From: Candidatus Methanomethylophilaceae archaeon
Lineage (GTDB): Archaea > Thermoplasmatota > Thermoplasmata > Methanomassiliicoccales > Methanomethylophilaceae
DNA length: 64,000 nt
Assembly (NCBI GenBank): GCA_017461225.1
Contig: JAFTYV010000058.1
Span: forward strand, 1-64,000
Reading direction: 5' to 3'
Shown: positions 33,861 to 41,577 of the stretch, piece after piece
Layout of the letters: each line of letters begins with the position of its first letter
Position numbering within the stretch: the stretch's first letter is position 1
Notes under the pieces: model-generated
Told to the model about the DNA's origin: nothing
Databases searched by the model: none
The model's input: only the letters and a program-made list of their open reading frames with translations
Program-made: the position numbers and the translations under genes

Positions 33861-35135
33861 ATGAGCGGTCACACCATCTCGGTATCGAGGACATCCGGGG
33901 GCATCCCGGTAGTTGTTGAACAGATTCCAGACAGTCAGAGCGTCGGATACATGATCGCCGTCGCCACCGGGTCCAGGGACGAGACCGAGGACGTCCTGGG
34001 TATCTCGCACCTCCTGGAGCACACCGTATTCAGGGAGACCGGGACGAGGGACTCGTACCAGATGGCCAAGGAGATGGAGGGTGCCGGTGGCGAGATGAAC
34101 GCCTTCACCGGGAGGGAGATGACCGCGTTCTACGGGATAACGATCCGCGAGACCGCCGATGTGGCCAGGGAGCTCGTCGGGGACATCGTGGCAAATCCGC
34201 TCATAAACGAGAAGGGCACCGAGCTCGAGAAGAAGATAGTCCTCCAGGAGCTCAGCATGATCCGCAACGAACCCGACACATACATCCACGACCTCTTCGA
34301 ATCCACCCTGTGGAGGGGGCACAAGCTGTCCCAGGACGAGGGCGGGGACGAGGACCTCGTGAGGGGCATGACCGCGGCCGACCTCAGGGGTTACTACGAG
34401 GAGAAGTACAGGGTGCCCAACCTGGCCGTGTACGCCGCCGGTTCCGCCAACATCGAGGAGACCGTCGCGTGGGCGGAGGAGACCCTGGACGGGATGTCCG
34501 GAGGCCAGAGGAACATCAGGTCCGCCCCCGGGACCCCCGTCTCCGAGTACCGTTTCGTCAAGGGCGATGCGGAGCACTGCCATGTAGCCATGGGATTCCC
34601 CTCCTACGGTGCGTCCCATCCCGACCGCATGGCCGTGTCGATGCTCAGCGCGGTCCTCGGGTCCGGGACGAGCTCCCGCCTGTTCCAGGCCGTCAGGGAG
34701 CAGAAGGCACTCGTGTACTCCGTCTACACCACCGTCGCCCAGTGCAGCGACGCCAGCTCGATGACCACGTACATGTCCTGCACGGACGACAACGTGATCG
34801 AGGCGATGGAGACGACCGCGGGCGTGTTCGCGGGCCTCCTGGAGAACGGCCTCGAGGACGGCGAGCTGGAACGCGCCAAGAGGCTCATCAAGGGTGCGAA
34901 CGTGAGGTCCATGGAGTCCACGGAGCACAGGCTCTACAGGCTCGGTGTGAACCACATGCTCAACGGGAGCACGGAGTCCCTCGAGGAGCGCCTTGCCCGG
35001 ATCGACGCCGTCACCGAGGACGACGTCATGCGCGTCGCGGGGGACATCCTCCGCGGAGACCGCCTCAACACCGTGGTCCTGGGCAAGGGCAACCGCAGGA
35101 TCAGGAACTACGATCCGGCGGCGCTCGCTCTCTGA
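33861..35135 (+). CDS. M16-family zinc peptidase (insulinase / PqqL-like)
   Basis: Clam-shell metallopeptidase homologue of 424 residues. The inverted zinc motif HxxEH is present (HLLEHTVF, about residues 51-58), with the downstream glutamate expected in the segment ELEKKIVLQELSMIRNEPD. The second half contains the conserved substrate-groove region SSRLFQAVREQKALVYSVY. Cytoplasmic, no signal peptide. Divergent from PAC2 with only 52 bases between starts. Its 3' end overlaps the hydrogenase-protease gene by 35 bases. Confidence 0.9.
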   Translation: MSGHTISVSRTSGGIPVVVEQIPDSQSVGYMIAVATGSRDETEDVLGISHLLEHTVFRETGTRDSYQMAKEMEGAGGEMNAFTGREMTAFYGITIRETADVARELVGDIVANPLINEKGTELEKKIVLQELSMIRNEPDTYIHDLFESTLWRGHKLSQDEGGDEDLVRGMTAADLRGYYEEKYRVPNLAVYAAGSANIEETVAWAEETLDGMSGGQRNIRSAPGTPVSEYRFVKGDAEHCHVAMGFPSYGASHPDRMAVSMLSAVLGSGTSSRLFQAVREQKALVYSVYTTVAQCSDASSMTTYMSCTDDNVIEAMETTAGVFAGLLENGLEDGELERAKRLIKGANVRSMESTEHRLYRLGVNHMLNGSTESLEERLARIDAVTEDDVMRVAGDILRGDRLNTVVLGKGNRRIRNYDPAALAL

Positions 35136-35607
35136 AACCGGATATGATGTGGAGGACCGCGTTGCACGCGCTCTCCACGGACACCTCCACCGCGGGGGTC
35201 ATGGTCTCGGTGACGGTCATGATGTCCTCCACCTCCACCGCCACGAACATGACCTCACGGGGCATGATGTCCGGGTCCATCTGACGACCGATCTTCATCG
35301 CGGTGGGGAGGTTCACGTCGTGTGTGGACGCCTCCGTCACCGTGCTGTCGAAGTCCGCCTCCCTGAATATCATCACCGTGCCCGGTTCGTACTGCGAGGT
35401 CTGTATCGCATCGGCTATCACGGCGTAGTCGTACCCGTGGATGACCGGGAGGATGTCCAGTCCGCCGATAGCCTCCTGGAAGCAGTCCACGTCCGGGAGT
35501 CCCATCGACTCTATCCTCTCCGAAATCCTGAGTCCGACCGCATCGTCACACATAATGGGGCTGCCGAGGCCCACAACCGCGATCCTGCATCCCTGGTTGC
35601 CTGTCAT
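35101..35607 (-). CDS. [NiFe]-hydrogenase maturation protease (HycI/FrhD/HyaD family)
   Basis: Endopeptidase that trims the C-terminus of a hydrogenase large subunit after nickel insertion. VVGLGSPIMCDDAVGLRI at the N-terminus carries the conserved aspartate/glutamate pattern, and ADAIQTSQYEPGTVMIF is the expected second metal-binding strand. The 168-residue size is normal. No hydrogenase gene is in the window, so the client, likely a methanogen [NiFe] hydrogenase such as Mvh, is inferred. Confidence 0.88.
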   Translation of the reverse strand: MTGNQGCRIAVVGLGSPIMCDDAVGLRISERIESMGLPDVDCFQEAIGGLDILPVIHGYDYAVIADAIQTSQYEPGTVMIFREADFDSTVTEASTHDVNLPTAMKIGRQMDPDIMPREVMFVAVEVEDIMTVTETMTPAVEVSVESACNAVLHIISGFRERAPPDRSS

Positions 35608-35688
35608 CGGACCCCGTAGCGCGTCGGGGGTTATTTACCCCGCAGTCCGACGGGATGTATTATCAACGCGTAGGTCCGTCGGAGTGCC

Positions 35689-36489
35689 GTGGAAATATCC
35701 GTTCAGAGTTCCCAGACCATCAACGGCAAGACGGTGACCAGCCGTCAGCTGGAGGCCCTGCTGGCGGTGCAGGACACGGGCAGTCAGACCGCGGCCGCAC
35801 GCAGACTCGGCATATCCGTGCCCGTCCTCCACAAGTACCTGGCGGCGGTGGAGTCCGCCGCAGGGGCGCCCGTGGTCCACGCCACCCCCGCCGGCACGAC
35901 GCTCACCCCGGAGGGGACGGAGATAGCGGACCTGGCCCGCACCATGGCCTACCGCTGCGACACCGGGCGCGGGTTCACGGTGTGCTGCAGCCCCGTGACG
36001 GAGGACCTCATGATGTCCGTGATCTCCTCGGTCAGGATCCCTGGGGCGAACCTGGTCGTGTCCAACGACGAGTACAACATCAGGATGATGAGGGAGGACC
36101 GCGCGGACCTCGCCATCATCGACGACCCCCTGTACCTCTTCGACGCCGAGGAGTTCGAGATGGAGGAGATAGGGTACATGGGGATGGTCTTCGTGGACAA
36201 CGGCCCGACGTTCATACGCTACAAGTACGGGGCGCAGAGGGTCGCGTTCATGTTCCTGGATTCCGAGGACAGGCAGTACACGATAGACTCCGAGACCTTC
36301 TCATTGCCGGAGCTGCTCGGATCCAACAAGAGCTTCTTCATAGACGAGTTCATGCTGACGCGCAGGAACCTGCGTCTGAAGAGCGCTGTCGACCCCAAGA
36401 TGCTGAGGCATGCGATCACCGCGATATACCGCAGGAGGGACCGCAACGTGGAGAAGGTCATGCGCGCGGTCATGAAGAGGAACCTGTGA
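35689..36489 (+). CDS. LysR/ModE-type HTH transcription regulator
   Basis: A 266-residue protein with an N-terminal LysR-like helix-turn-helix (TSRQLEALLAVQDTGSQTAA, then ARRLGISVPVLHKYLAAVES, residues 17-56). A periplasmic-binding-protein-like effector domain follows (residues 95-250: FTVCCSPVTEDLMMSVISSV and ADLAIIDDPLYLFDAEEFEM). Such one-component regulators sense small ligands or oxyanions. It starts at GTG 35689 and lies just upstream of hdrC in the same direction, with a separate hdrC promoter, so it might control hdrCB; that is inference. Confidence 0.8.
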   Translation: MEISVQSSQTINGKTVTSRQLEALLAVQDTGSQTAAARRLGISVPVLHKYLAAVESAAGAPVVHATPAGTTLTPEGTEIADLARTMAYRCDTGRGFTVCCSPVTEDLMMSVISSVRIPGANLVVSNDEYNIRMMREDRADLAIIDDPLYLFDAEEFEMEEIGYMGMVFVDNGPTFIRYKYGAQRVAFMFLDSEDRQYTIDSETFSLPELLGSNKSFFIDEFMLTRRNLRLKSAVDPKMLRHAITAIYRRRDRNVEKVMRAVMKRNL

Positions 36490-36546
36490 GGGACCGCTGA
36501 AAACGGTATTATCCAATCGGGTAACACCCTGCGGCCATCTACGGTC

Positions 36547-36559
36547 CCTATTAAATATG
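36547..36559 (+). promoter_or_regulatory. hdrC promoter (TATA box)
   Basis: CCTATTAAATATG lies 27-39 bases before the ATG at 36586, supporting that ATG over the GTG at 36568 as start. Confidence 0.5.
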
Positions 36560-36585
36560 GTAAGTGCGTGACAAGGCCGATTACT

Positions 36586-37080
36586 ATGGTAACGCCGAAC
36601 CCCGAATTCGCAAAGGAGATCGCCGCCGCCGGTGGCGAGGAAGTCAAGATGTGCTTCCAGTGCGGTACCTGCACTGCAGGATGCCCCTCCGGAAGGCAGA
36701 CCTCCTACAGGGTCAGGAAACTCATGAGGATGGCCCAGCTCGGAATGAAGGAGGAGATCATCAACTCCGATGAGCTCTGGGAGTGCAGCACCTGCTACAC
36801 CTGCGTCGAGAGATGCCCCCGCCAGGTCCCCATCGTCGACATCGTCATCTCCCTCAGGAACATCGCTGTCGCAGAGGGCCACATGTTCCCCGCTCACAAG
36901 AAGACCGCATCCAACCTCGTCGCATACGGACACACCGTTCCCGTCCAGGACAAGATCACTGCACTCAGGGCAGAGCTCGGACTTCCCGAGGTTCCCCCCA
37001 CAGTCCTTGCTAACGACGCTGCGAAGGCAGACCTTGAGAAGCTCTTCAAGGCAACCGGATTCGACAAGATCGTGGAGTGA
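36586..37080 (+). CDS. hdrC: CoB-CoM heterodisulfide reductase subunit C
   Basis: Electron-transfer subunit of heterodisulfide reductase, which reduces CoM-S-S-CoB at the end of methanogenesis. The 164-residue protein has two [4Fe-4S] motifs, CFQCGTCTAGCP (C23, C26, C29, C33) and CSTCYTCVERCP, as in ferredoxin-like HdrC. hdrB follows at once. The codon choice (many GGA, GCA and ATC codons) resembles that of the ribosomal genes, which suggests high expression. Confidence 0.95.
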   Translation: MVTPNPEFAKEIAAAGGEEVKMCFQCGTCTAGCPSGRQTSYRVRKLMRMAQLGMKEEIINSDELWECSTCYTCVERCPRQVPIVDIVISLRNIAVAEGHMFPAHKKTASNLVAYGHTVPVQDKITALRAELGLPEVPPTVLANDAAKADLEKLFKATGFDKIVE

Positions 37081-37085
37081 TTAGA

Positions 37086-37931
37086 ATGGCAAAGTACGCA
37101 TTTTTCCTTGGTTGCATCGCACCCCTCAGGTACCCCGGAATCGAGAAGTCCACCAGAGAGGTCTGCAAAGCGCTCGACATCGAGCTCGTTGATCTGACAG
37201 ACGCATCCTGCTGCCCCGCACCCGGAGTCATCAGGGCATTCAGCAAGAAGACCTGGCTCGCAGCAGCCGCCAGGAACCTCGCACTCGCCGAGAAGGAGGG
37301 TCTCGAGATCGTCACAATCTGCAACGGATGCTACGGATCCCTCTTCGACGCAGCCCACGAGCTCGCACACGACGCGGAGCTCCTCGCAGAGGTCAACAAG
37401 GTCCTCGCAGAGATCGGAATGGAGTACAAGGGAACCACCAAGGTCCACCACTTCGCAGAGGTCCTCTACAAGGAGGTCGGAGTCGAGGCAATCAAGTCCA
37501 AGATCACCAACCCCCTCGAGTACCAGGTCGCAGCATTCTACGGATGCCACTTCCTCAAGCCCAGCAACATCAAGGAGCTGGATGACCCCGAGGACCCCAA
37601 GATCCTCGACGAGCTCATCGAGGCCACCGGTGCAAAGAGCATGCCCAGGAAGCAGAAGACCCTCTGCTGCGGAGCAGGAGGAGGACTCAAGGCCGCATTC
37701 GGAGACGTCGCAAAGAAGTTCACCCAGACCAACCTCGAGAACATCAAGGAGTCCGGAGCGCAGTTCATCGTCGATGTCTGTCCCTTCTGTCACCTCCAGT
37801 TCGACGGAACCCAGGGAGACCTCGGATACAGCATCCCCGTGCTCCACCTCTCCCAGCTCTACGGTCTCGCGATGGGCATGGACGCGAAGGACCTCGGTCT
37901 CTCCGCTCACATCACCCCTGTGAACCTCTGA
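37086..37931 (+). CDS. hdrB: CoB-CoM heterodisulfide reductase subunit B
   Basis: Catalytic subunit with two cysteine-rich CCG domains that bind the noncubane [4Fe-4S] clusters where the heterodisulfide is cleaved. Cysteine runs are visible at DASCCPAPGV, CNGCYGS, CYGCHFLKP-type FYGCHF, LCCGAGGGLK and VCPFCHLQFD. The 281-residue length is normal for HdrB. The flavin subunit HdrA is not adjacent, so it must be encoded elsewhere, as is known for several methanogens. Confidence 0.95.
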   Translation: MAKYAFFLGCIAPLRYPGIEKSTREVCKALDIELVDLTDASCCPAPGVIRAFSKKTWLAAAARNLALAEKEGLEIVTICNGCYGSLFDAAHELAHDAELLAEVNKVLAEIGMEYKGTTKVHHFAEVLYKEVGVEAIKSKITNPLEYQVAAFYGCHFLKPSNIKELDDPEDPKILDELIEATGAKSMPRKQKTLCCGAGGGLKAAFGDVAKKFTQTNLENIKESGAQFIVDVCPFCHLQFDGTQGDLGYSIPVLHLSQLYGLAMGMDAKDLGLSAHITPVNL

Positions 37932-38257
37932 AACACCAAATCCAGGAGGGGGCGACCCCTCCAACCTTCTACCCTCCATTTCACACACAGGCACCGATCC
38001 GTCGCATCCACGATGCGCTCCCGCGGTCCCGGCGGCATCATCCGACCCTCCGTCCCGGCGGCGTCTAATTCGAAGTTTTTTAGAGTCAACTTAATATAAT
38101 AGCGGTACTATTTTTTTCAGGATAAATTTATCCTCTTTGTGATAATCAAAAACTGTCTGGCTATGTATTTTTTTCACGGCGTTTATAAAAAATCGGAATT
38201 GCGAACCTTTTAATATGACCATCGAATCCCAAGCCCCAGTAAAAGGAGCTGTGAAAA
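37932..38257. other. 326-base intergenic region between hdrB and eS1
   Basis: The largest gap in the window. The first 150 bases are GC-rich with a GAGGGG/CCCCTC hairpin just after hdrB; the rest is strikingly AT-rich for this genome. It contains a perfect 16-base palindrome (38119-38134), a TATA box (TTTATAAAA, 38182-38190) and a GGAG ribosome-binding site before eS1. No open frame of credible length or tRNA was found. Confidence 0.7.
38119..38134. repeat. perfect 16-base palindrome
   Basis: AGGATAAATTTATCCT is its own reverse complement. It lies about 50 bases upstream of the eS1 TATA box inside the AT-rich stretch, where it could be an operator or form a small hairpin after T runs. Role unknown. 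Confidence 0.45.
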
Positions 38258-38974
38258 ATGGCACCCGGAAGAAAAGCAAAGGCAGCAGCAGGCCGCAAGG
38301 TCAAGGACAAGTGGAAGGCAAAGGAGTGGTACAAGATCCACGCACCCCGTATGTTCAACGAGGCCGAGATCGGAGAGACCCCCTCCGCAGATCCCGAGTA
38401 CGTCATCGGACGTACCGCAGAGGTCACCGTCCAGGACCTCACCGGCGACTTCTCCAAGATGCACATTAAGCTGAAGTTCAAGGTCGTCTCCGTCGACGGA
38501 TACGATGCGAAGACCGCATTCATCGGCCACGACCTGACCAGCGACTACGTCAGGAGGCTCACCCGCAGGAGAAAGACAAAGACCGACCACGTCGTCGATG
38601 TCGTCACCAAGGACGGATTCACCTACAGGATTAAGACCATGTCCATCGCCGAGAGGCGCATCCAGTCCTCCCAGGAGGACGGCATGAGGAGGATCATCGC
38701 CGAGACCCTCGTCCAGATCGGACAGGAGAGGACCCTCTCCGAGATCGTCAAGGACGTCGTCTCCGGTGACCTCGCAAAGGAGCTCGCAAGGGCATGCCGC
38801 ATCGTCATCCCCATCAAGAGGATCGAGATCCGCAAGTCCGAGGTCCTCGCAATGGGCGAGGGCGAGCCCGAGTCCATCCTCCCCGCAGCAGAGGCACCCG
38901 CAGAGGAGCCCGCGGTCGAGGAGGCACCCGCAGAGGAGCCCGCAGAGGCCCCTGCAGAGGAAGCCGCCGAGTGA
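38258..38974 (+). CDS. 30S ribosomal protein eS1 (S3Ae)
   Basis: Archaeal/eukaryotic small-subunit platform protein. The 238-residue product begins with the basic MAPGRKAKAAAGRKVKDKWK and has the typical RMFNEAEIGETP and SDYVRRLTRRRKTKTDHVVD segments. Its last 35 residues are an acidic Ala/Pro/Glu repeat tail, like that of uS3. A dedicated promoter and a strong terminator show it is a single-gene unit. Confidence 0.96.
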   Translation: MAPGRKAKAAAGRKVKDKWKAKEWYKIHAPRMFNEAEIGETPSADPEYVIGRTAEVTVQDLTGDFSKMHIKLKFKVVSVDGYDAKTAFIGHDLTSDYVRRLTRRRKTKTDHVVDVVTKDGFTYRIKTMSIAERRIQSSQEDGMRRIIAETLVQIGQERTLSEIVKDVVSGDLAKELARACRIVIPIKRIEIRKSEVLAMGEGEPESILPAAEAPAEEPAVEEAPAEEPAEAPAEEAAE

Positions 38975-38981
38975 TTCTAAA

Positions 38982-38999
38982 GGCCCCGGTTCCGGGGCC
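38982..38999 (+). terminator. eS1 terminator hairpin
   Basis: GGCCCCGG directly faces CCGGGGCC with a TT loop, eight bases past the stop; T-rich sequence (TTTTACCCTTTTT) follows about 10 bases later. Confidence 0.65.
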
Positions 39000-39075
39000 A
39001 TCACAAACATTTTACCCTTTTTCCCATCGTTTCCCTTCTGGTGTCAGGTCCCAGGCATCCCATTGGATAGAAATG

Positions 39076-39085
39076 CCTATATACC
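39076..39085 (+). promoter_or_regulatory. tRNA-Met promoter (TATA box)
   Basis: CCTATATACC lies 27-36 bases before the mature 5' end of tRNA-Met at 39112. Confidence 0.5.
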
Positions 39086-39111
39086 ATTAGCTAATCCACT
39101 GGTTACCAAAG

Positions 39112-39217
39112 GCCGGGGTGGCTCAGCCTGGTGGAGCGTCGGACTCATAGGGTTCTGGTCATATAGACCTCTTCCAGGGAAATCCGAAGGTCATGGGTTC
39201 GAACCCCATTCCCGGCA
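39112..39217 (+). tRNA. elongator tRNA-Met (anticodon CAT) with 32-nt intron
   Basis: Exon 1 is 39112-39149 and exon 2 is 39182-39217, giving acceptor GCCGGGG/TCCCGGC, anticodon stem TCGGA/TCCGA and loop CTCATAA with anticodon CAT. The intron (39150-39181) is at the canonical 37/38 position, where archaeal splicing endonuclease cuts a bulge-helix-bulge. The G1-C72 start is that of the elongator, not the initiator, tRNA. CCA is encoded at 39218-39220. The intron end could shift by one base because of an A run. Confidence 0.92.
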
Positions 39218-39260
39218 CCATATCTTTTCTCGACAACCACATCGAAAGAACTCCTGACTG

Positions 39261-39270
39261 GATTATATAC
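39261..39270 (+). promoter_or_regulatory. promoter of the ArsA/Get3 operon (TATA box)
   Basis: GATTATATAC lies 23-32 bases before ATG 39293, typical of a leaderless archaeal gene. Confidence 0.55.
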
Positions 39271-39292
39271 TCCCGAGGCACTGGGTCGGTTC

Positions 39293-40465
39293 ATGAGGCT
39301 CATAATATTCACAGGGAAGGGCGGTGTCGGGAAGACATCGACCTCCGCGGCCACAGCGTACAGACTGTCCGAACTCGGTTACCGCACCCTGTTGATGAGC
39401 ACGGATTCAGCGCATTCCCTGGGGGACTCCCTGGACATGAAACTCGGTACGGAGGTCATGAACGTCGCCGAGAACCTGGATGTCCTGGAAGTGGACATAA
39501 TCCACGAGATGAGGACGCGCTGGTCCACGATCCAGGACTACATCTCCGCGTTCATGCTGTCCCAGGGGATGGGGGAGATTTCCGCGGAGGAGATGGCCAT
39601 CCTGCCGGGGATGGAGATGATCTCCGCACTGTTCTACGTCAACCAGTTCAACAGGGAGGGCAGGTACGACGTCATCGTCATGGACACCGCCCCCACCGGT
39701 GAGACGCTGAGGCTCCTCAGTTTCCCGGATGTGACCAACTGGTACATCGACCGTGGTTTCGGGGTCATAAAGAAGCTCCTGGGCATAGCCCGTGCCACGG
39801 TCGGGAAGATCATGGACATGCCCCTGCCCTCCAACGAGGTCATGGAGAGTGTGGAGGACATCAAGAGGAACATGGAGGATGTGAAGGAGATCCTGGAGGA
39901 TCCCGAACGTACCACCGTGAGGCTCGTCCTCAACCCGGAGCGCATGGTCATCAAGGAGACCATGCGCGCGTACACCTACCTGTGCCTGTACAACAAGAAC
40001 GTGGACACCCTGATCGTCAACCGCGTGCTCCCCAAGGAGGCGGGCGACGGGGACTACTTCAGGGAGAAGCTCGGGGAGCAGGAGGGTTACCTGGACATGA
40101 TCCACAGCGCCTTCGATCCGATGAAGATGAGGTTCTGCAGGACCATGCGCACCGAGCTCAGGGGCACGGACAAACTCAGGCTCATGGCGGACGAGGTGTA
40201 CGGGCACGACGACCCGTTCCAGATCCATTCCAGGAGCAGCCCGATGCGCTTCACGCACGAGGGCGGCATAGACAACCTGGAGATGAGGATGCCGTTCGTG
40301 GAGGGCGGGGACGTGGAGCTGTTCAGACTCGATCCCAGCTCCATAATGGTCCACGTCGGAAGCCAGAAACGCAACATACAGCTCCCGGACACGCTCATCA
40401 ACGCGGATATCGCCGGGGCAGAGTTCAAGGATTCGAAACTCATTATCAGGTTCAAGAGGGATTGA
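39293..40465 (+). CDS. ArsA/Get3-family ATPase with C-terminal HSP20-like domain
   Basis: P-loop ATPase of the TRC40/Get3 group, which targets tail-anchored membrane proteins in eukaryotes. The deviant Walker A GKGGVGKTS is at 8-16, the switch segment is STDSAHSLGDSLD (about 36-48), and DTAPTGETLRLL follows. Residues from about 310 (PFVEGGDVELFRL to GAEFKDSKLIIRF) form the small alpha-crystallin-like domain seen on many archaeal ArsA proteins. It has one ATPase domain and no obvious CxxC, so arsenite transport is unlikely. First gene of an operon to 43951. Confidence 0.9.
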   Translation: MRLIIFTGKGGVGKTSTSAATAYRLSELGYRTLLMSTDSAHSLGDSLDMKLGTEVMNVAENLDVLEVDIIHEMRTRWSTIQDYISAFMLSQGMGEISAEEMAILPGMEMISALFYVNQFNREGRYDVIVMDTAPTGETLRLLSFPDVTNWYIDRGFGVIKKLLGIARATVGKIMDMPLPSNEVMESVEDIKRNMEDVKEILEDPERTTVRLVLNPERMVIKETMRAYTYLCLYNKNVDTLIVNRVLPKEAGDGDYFREKLGEQEGYLDMIHSAFDPMKMRFCRTMRTELRGTDKLRLMADEVYGHDDPFQIHSRSSPMRFTHEGGIDNLEMRMPFVEGGDVELFRLDPSSIMVHVGSQKRNIQLPDTLINADIAGAEFKDSKLIIRFKRD

Positions 40466-40466
40466 A

Positions 40467-40988
40467 ATGTCGGGGTTCGATGAAGAGGAGTTCCAGAGAT
40501 TCGTCAAGCAGAACAGGGATCTTATCGAGAGGATGATGGCCCTCCAGAAGGAGGCGGTGAAGGGTGTGGTCACGGATGCCGCATCCATGGGGAGGGATTT
40601 GACGCACGATGCGGTCTCCCTCGCGTCCGAGACCACCGGGAAGATGAGGGAGTCCGCGGACGCAACCAAGGAGAAGGCCGAGGAGTTCGCCAGGACCACC
40701 TACGGCATGTTCACGGATCCCACGGTCCAGAAGCACTTCATGACCATGGGCATGGAGTTCATGATGGGGCTGTCAGCGATGATGCAGAAGGCGCCGATGC
40801 CCGACTTCATGAAGGATGCAGCATCCGGTATGGAGCAGAACTGGAAGCAGAGTGCATGCAGGAACAACGACGAATGCGCCGCACGCAAGGCGAAGGCCAG
40901 GAAGGTCAACATAGACGTCGACACCCAGCCGGAGACCAAGACAGGTGCGCAGGAGATCGTAGTGACGGATGCCAGGGTGACCGAGTGA
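40467..40988 (+). CDS. helical protein of unknown function, coupled to ArsA/Get3
   Basis: A 173-residue protein, mostly amphipathic helix (residues 5-80, EEEFQRFVKQNRDLIERMMA and KMRESADATKEKAEEFARTT), with a Met-rich helix MTMGMEFMMGLSAMM (about 92-106) and a polar tail with two cysteines. The pattern recalls phasin-like or coiled-coil proteins. It starts one base after the Get3-like gene and overlaps the AMMECR1 gene, so it may assist substrate handling by the ATPase. That link is inference. Confidence 0.7.
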   Translation: MSGFDEEEFQRFVKQNRDLIERMMALQKEAVKGVVTDAASMGRDLTHDAVSLASETTGKMRESADATKEKAEEFARTTYGMFTDPTVQKHFMTMGMEFMMGLSAMMQKAPMPDFMKDAASGMEQNWKQSACRNNDECAARKAKARKVNIDVDTQPETKTGAQEIVVTDARVTE

Positions 40989-41572
40989 GTCACGACGGGG
41001 CGGCACGCGACCTGGTCGGTTACGCCAGGGCGTGTGCGGCCCACGAGGTGTGCGGCGGGATGGCTCCGCCCGTTCCCGACAATGCGGTCATGTCCGAGGT
41101 CCACGGGGTCTTCGTCACCCTGAACCTCCATCCGTCGGGCGATCTGAGGGGCTGCATCGGGTACCCGTACCCGGTCATGACCCTGGCCGATGCGGTGGAC
41201 GGGGCCGCGCGTGCCGCCTGCCACGACCCGCGTTTCGCAGACCTGTCCCCGGAGGAGCTCGATACGATCACCGTGGAGGTCACCGTGCTGACGGTGCCAC
41301 GGAGGATGGTGGCGGACGGTCCCGCGGACATCCCGGGGAGGATCGTCATCGGACGCGACGGACTGATCCTGGAATGCATGGGTCGTCGCGGTCTGCTGTT
41401 GCCGCAGGTTCCCCTGGAACAGGGTTGGGATGCGGACGAGTATCTCGGGCATCTGTCCATGAAGGCCGGTCTGCCCCCTTCGGCATGGACGTGGTCGGGT
41501 ACGGAACTGTACACCTTCGAGGGGAAGATATACCGTGAGGTCATGCCCCATGGTGACACCGAGGAGGTGTGA
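40985..41572 (+). CDS. AMMECR1-family protein
   Basis: Conserved protein found in archaea and eukaryotes, with the signature LRGCIGYPYPVMTL (residues about 56-69) and the pair of strands VEVTVLTVPRRM. The family is suspected of redox or radical-related chemistry; no activity is proven. GTG at 40985 overlaps the preceding stop as GTGA. The 195-residue length is normal. Confidence 0.9.
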   Translation: MSHDGAARDLVGYARACAAHEVCGGMAPPVPDNAVMSEVHGVFVTLNLHPSGDLRGCIGYPYPVMTLADAVDGAARAACHDPRFADLSPEELDTITVEVTVLTVPRRMVADGPADIPGRIVIGRDGLILECMGRRGLLLPQVPLEQGWDADEYLGHLSMKAGLPPSAWTWSGTELYTFEGKIYREVMPHGDTEEV

Positions 41573-41577
41573 GGGAC

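Noticed and set aside
39293-40465. Arsenite-exporting ATPase
   Set aside because: Only one ATPase domain, no arsenite-binding cysteine triad and no ArsB or ArsR nearby; Get3-like targeting is more likely.
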